A stretch of DNA of 64,000 nucleotides, from the NCBI RefSeq assembly GCF_028736115.1, contig NZ_CP117877.1:2480001-2544000 (forward strand). Reading direction: 5' to 3'. Each line of letters opens with the position of its first letter. Positions within the stretch are counted from its first letter, which is position 1. Source of the DNA: Mucilaginibacter sp. KACC 22063 (GTDB lineage Bacteria > Bacteroidota > Bacteroidia > Sphingobacteriales > Sphingobacteriaceae). A program made the translations under genes and the position numbers. Positions 60,704-64,000 of the stretch are shown here, in pieces. The notes under the pieces are model-generated. The model was not told the DNA's origin. It saw nothing but the letters and a program-made list of their open reading frames with translations, and made no database searches.

Positions 60704-63130
60704 ATGTTTAAAAACTATTTAAAAACAGCGTTCAGAAGCTTAATGAAAAACAAAGGCTTCACCTTCATCAATGTATTTGGGCTGGCACTGGGCCTGGCCG
60801 TTTGCCTGCTCATAGTGTTTTATGTAGTAGATGAACTCAGTTATGATCGGTATAATACAAAAGCAGATCGCATTTATCGCCTAAATAATGATATCAAATT
60901 TGGCGGGCATGCTGATTCGTATGCCGTTATACCTGCACCGACTGCCGCAGCTTTAGTAAGCGAATTTCCCGAGGTAGAAAATGCAGCACGTTTTCGCCAG
61001 ATCGGAAGTTTCCGTGTTAAGAAAGGCAACCAGGATATACAGGAAGACAGGGTAACTTTTGCAGACCCTGCCATCTTTAACATTTTTACCCTGCCCTTTG
61101 TAGATGGATCATCTGCCGACGCCCTTAAGGCCCCGCATACCGTGGTAATTAATGAAACGCTGGCCAAAAAGTATTTTGACCGTACAGACGTGGTAGGTAA
61201 AACCCTTGTTCTAAACGATACAGCAAATTATAAAATCACTGGGGTTATAAAGGATATACCCCGGCAATCACACTTCAGATTTGATATCTTCCTATCGATG
61301 GAATCGCTGCCAGAGAGTAAACAAACCACCTGGCTAAGTAACAATTTTCAAACCTACATGCTGCTGAAACCTGGTGCATCTGTAAAAGCGGTTGAAAACA
61401 AATTTCCAGATCTGATCAGAAGGCATTCCAACGCAGAGTTACAGGAGTTTTTACACTTAAGTTTAGATGACCTGGAAAAGCAAGGAAATTATTTCCGTTT
61501 TAGCTTAACACCGTTATTAGATATTCACCTGAAATCTAACCGGGTGGCAGAGATCGGAGAGAACGGAAATATCCAGTATGTATACATTTTTTCTGCTATT
61601 GCCATCTTCATCCTGATTATTGCCTGCGTCAATTTCATGAACCTGTCTACCGCACGCTCTGCAAACCGTGCGCGTGAAGTAGGGGTGCGTAAAGTTTTAG
61701 GCTCTGCAAGGAAAGATCTTATATTTCAGTTCCTGACAGAATCTATACTCATTACACTTATCGCAACATTAATAGCAGCCGCGGGTGCATGGCTGGCCCT
61801 GCCGTTATTTAATCAAATGGCTGGTAAGGAAATGAGCGTTACGTTAAAAGCCGTAGCCTGGTTATTGCCCACACTTACTTTAATTGTGGTTTTTGTTGGA
61901 TGCCTCGCAGGATCTTATCCGGCCTTCTTTTTGTCCGGCTTTCAACCGATAGCTGTATTAAAAGGTAAACTTTCAGGTGGTTTCAAAAATGGCAATTTGA
62001 GAAGCGCATTGGTGATTTTCCAGTTCTTCATTTCCATTTTCCTGATTATAGGCACACTGGCCATTTACAACCAGTTAAAATATATTCAGAACAAAGATCT
62101 AGGTTTTAAACGCGAACAGGTTTTAGTCATTAAGCACGCACACGTTCTGGGTACACAGGCAGAAACGTTTAAACAGGAGGTAAAACAACTACCCGGCGTT
62201 ACCGATGCTTCTTTAACATCTTACACACCTACTGCGGGTAGCAGGAACAACAGTACCATTTATACATCACCTGTTTTTGATTCAAAAAGTGCGCTAAACA
62301 GCCAGATATGGACGGTGGATGCCAATTACCTGCCAACCATGGGTATGCACCTGATAGCAGGGCGGAACTTTTCTGAAGATATGGCTACCGATTCGATGTC
62401 GCTGATCTTAAACGAATCAGCTATTAAAATGCTTAGTGGCAAAAACAATTTGAACCAATTTTTATACGAGCCGCTTGACAATGAAATGAAAAAAATCGGG
62501 AAATATAAGATAATCGGTATTATTAAAGATTTTAACTTCAACAGCCTCAGGGAGAATGTAACACCGCTAATTCTTACCTATGGCAAAAATGAAGGCTCAC
62601 TTAACGTTCGGATAAGTACTAAAGATGTAAAAGGAATGTTAAGCCAGATAGAGCGCAAATGGAAAGAACTGTCACCCAACCAGTCTTTCTCCTTCTCCTT
62701 TATGGATCAGGATTTTGACGAGATCTATCGCAGTGAACAGCGTGTAGGTGTCATTTGCGTAGCCTTTACTTCTTTCGCCATTATTATAGCCTGCCTTGGT
62801 CTGTTTGGCCTTGCTGCCTATTCAGCGGAGCAACGTAATAAAGAAATTGGCATCCGCAAAGTGTTGGGAGCGGGCGTTACCTCCATTGTTACCATGCTTT
62901 CGAAAGATTTTATCAAACTGGTATTTATTGCCATTATACTGGCAGCACCGTTGGCCTGGTGGTTTATGCAGAAGTTCTTCCTGGAAAGTTATGCTTACAG
63001 GCAAAACATACAATGGTGGGTAATAGCTGCTGCGGGTTCTGCCGCTGTTATCATTGCTTTTATAACTATCAGTTTCCAATCTATAAAAGCAGCATTAATA
63101 AATCCGGTTAAAAGTTTAAGGAGCGAATAA
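60704..63130 (+). CDS. FtsX/MacB-like ABC permease (copy 2)
   Basis: 808 residues with the same architecture as copy 1 and the same N-terminal (KNYLKTAFRSLMKNKGFTFINVFGLALGLAV) and C-terminal (NPVKSLRSE) ends. Periplasmic loops differ strongly, which suggests a different ligand. The gap to copy 1 is 50 bases, and copy 3 follows one base after the stop, so the three are one transcript. Confidence 0.95.
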   Translation: MFKNYLKTAFRSLMKNKGFTFINVFGLALGLAVCLLIVFYVVDELSYDRYNTKADRIYRLNNDIKFGGHADSYAVIPAPTAAALVSEFPEVENAARFRQIGSFRVKKGNQDIQEDRVTFADPAIFNIFTLPFVDGSSADALKAPHTVVINETLAKKYFDRTDVVGKTLVLNDTANYKITGVIKDIPRQSHFRFDIFLSMESLPESKQTTWLSNNFQTYMLLKPGASVKAVENKFPDLIRRHSNAELQEFLHLSLDDLEKQGNYFRFSLTPLLDIHLKSNRVAEIGENGNIQYVYIFSAIAIFILIIACVNFMNLSTARSANRAREVGVRKVLGSARKDLIFQFLTESILITLIATLIAAAGAWLALPLFNQMAGKEMSVTLKAVAWLLPTLTLIVVFVGCLAGSYPAFFLSGFQPIAVLKGKLSGGFKNGNLRSALVIFQFFISIFLIIGTLAIYNQLKYIQNKDLGFKREQVLVIKHAHVLGTQAETFKQEVKQLPGVTDASLTSYTPTAGSRNNSTIYTSPVFDSKSALNSQIWTVDANYLPTMGMHLIAGRNFSEDMATDSMSLILNESAIKMLSGKNNLNQFLYEPLDNEMKKIGKYKIIGIIKDFNFNSLRENVTPLILTYGKNEGSLNVRISTKDVKGMLSQIERKWKELSPNQSFSFSFMDQDFDEIYRSEQRVGVICVAFTSFAIIIACLGLFGLAAYSAEQRNKEIGIRKVLGAGVTSIVTMLSKDFIKLVFIAIILAAPLAWWFMQKFFLESYAYRQNIQWWVIAAAGSAAVIIAFITISFQSIKAALINPVKSLRSE

Positions 63131-63131
63131 A

Positions 63132-64000
63132 ATGCTTAAGAATTACATCAAAATTGCCTGGAGAAATCTTTATAAAAACAAAGTATTCTCGCTGATCCAC
63201 ATACTGGGTTTAACTATTGGGATCACCGTATGTGTAATGATCTTCGTTTATGTTTTAAACGAGTTCAGTTATGATAGTTTTCATAAGAATGGAAAGAATA
63301 TTTATAGGGTAATGCGCGGTTACGACCCCGCAAAGCCACCTGCCCCTTACATGTCGGGTCCTTATGGTAATGCCTTACGTAATGATTATGCCAACCAGAT
63401 AGAAGACCTGGTAGCCATATTACCATCTAACGACCTGATCACATTCGGCGAAAAGTCATTTACCGAACGCAATATCTTTTACGCAGATGCTGATTTTTTT
63501 AAGATGTTCAGCTTTCAGCTGATTAAGGGCAATGCTTTAACCGCATTAAAGGAGCCGAAAAGTATTGTCCTGACAGAATCTACTGCTAAAAAATATTTTG
63601 GCAACGCTGATCCAATGGGTAAGGTTGTTAAGGTTGATAAGCAGTACCAATATAAGGTGACAGGTATTGCAAAAGATGTTCCCTCAAATTCGCATCTGTA
63701 TTTTGATGTGATTATGCCGTTATCAAACTTCTATCATGAGCCGTTTTTTAATGTTTGGGCTAATAACAATTCCTATATCTATATGCAGTTAAAGCCAGGT
63801 GTAAAACCTGAGCAATTAGAGCGCACCTTCCCGGCATTTATGCAAAAATACATGCGTAAGGATATGGAGCATATGCGCGTAAACTTCGACCTTGCTTTAA
63901 CCCCATTAAAAGATATTTATTTTGAGGAAGGTGTAGTGTTTGATGGCGTTAAGCATGGCGATAAAAAGGTAGTATATATCTTTATTTCTGTAGCGGTGCT
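63132..64000 (+). CDS. FtsX/MacB-like ABC permease (copy 3, 3' truncated)
   Basis: Begins ATG CTT AAG AAT TAC ATC AAA ATT (MLKNYIKIAWRNLYKNKVFSLIH) and stays open to the window edge (289 codons visible). The first helix, the early part of the periplasmic domain (NEFSYDSFHKNGKNIYRVMRGYDP) and the start of the next helix region (KKVVYIFISVAV) match copies 1 and 2. The 3' part lies outside the window. Confidence 0.9.
   Translation, partial: MLKNYIKIAWRNLYKNKVFSLIHILGLTIGITVCVMIFVYVLNEFSYDSFHKNGKNIYRVMRGYDPAKPPAPYMSGPYGNALRNDYANQIEDLVAILPSNDLITFGEKSFTERNIFYADADFFKMFSFQLIKGNALTALKEPKSIVLTESTAKKYFGNADPMGKVVKVDKQYQYKVTGIAKDVPSNSHLYFDVIMPLSNFYHEPFFNVWANNNSYIYMQLKPGVKPEQLERTFPAFMQKYMRKDMEHMRVNFDLALTPLKDIYFEEGVVFDGVKHGDKKVVYIFISVAV

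Overview
The window looks like a chromosomal segment of a Bacteroidota bacterium, most likely family Sphingobacteriaceae (Mucilaginibacter or Pedobacter type). This is inferred from protein families (DUF4251, YXWGXW lipoprotein, PD40/beta-barrel protein, M56 peptidase with a TonB-plug-like tail, MacB/FtsX permeases), from promoters of the TTTG-N19-TAnnTTTG type, from the absence of strong Shine-Dalgarno sequences and from moderate GC. I see no rRNA, tRNA, CRISPR array, transposase or prophage. The first and last genes are cut by the window edges.

Layout. 1-4.9 kb: end of a GT87-like glycosyltransferase, a secreted glycine-rich protein, threonine aldolase, an aldo/keto reductase and a bacterial topoisomerase IB. 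4.9-7 kb: a BlaR1-like M56 sensor peptidase and its BlaI-type repressor, with a promoter overlaid by two operator palindromes. 7.5-15.6 kb: a dihaem cytochrome c, a biotin carboxylase, a lipocalin-like lipoprotein, a Nudix hydrolase, a GNAT enzyme, two orphan hypotheticals, a nucleoid-associated protein, an NlpC/P60 peptidase and a WD40 protein. 15.6-23.3 kb: a complete minus-strand histidine operon hisG-D-C-B-H-A-F-IE. It is preceded by a promoter and a previously unannotated 18-codon leader peptide with five His codons in a foldable RNA, a candidate attenuator. 23.3-31.9 kb: a GT-C glycosyltransferase, a GmhB-like phosphatase, gltBD and a small protein.

32-39.8 kb: an SDR with an AraC regulator, a hydroxyacyl-CoA dehydrogenase, bioF-bioD, an LTxxQ periplasmic protein, a self-cleavable S24 repressor divergent from a catalytically degenerate GIY-YIG protein, lipoprotein MsrB and a fasciclin protein. 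39.9-50.6 kb: a large metallopeptidase/PD40/beta-barrel protein, PBP1A, PPK2, then fdhD, a small conserved gene and a YdeP-like molybdoenzyme as an operon. 50.7-64 kb: HtpG, an FMN reductase, an NtrB/NtrC-type two-component pair, and a divergent efflux-type operon (membrane-fusion protein, ABC ATPase, at least three tandem FtsX permeases) with a sigma-54-like box upstream.

The intergenic spaces carry several families of short palindromic repeats. Some lie inside the his operon, and one encodes the C-terminal tail of HisIE. The strongest candidates for new biology are the his leader, the operator array of the BlaI/M56 pair, and the S24 repressor with its pseudo-nuclease partner.
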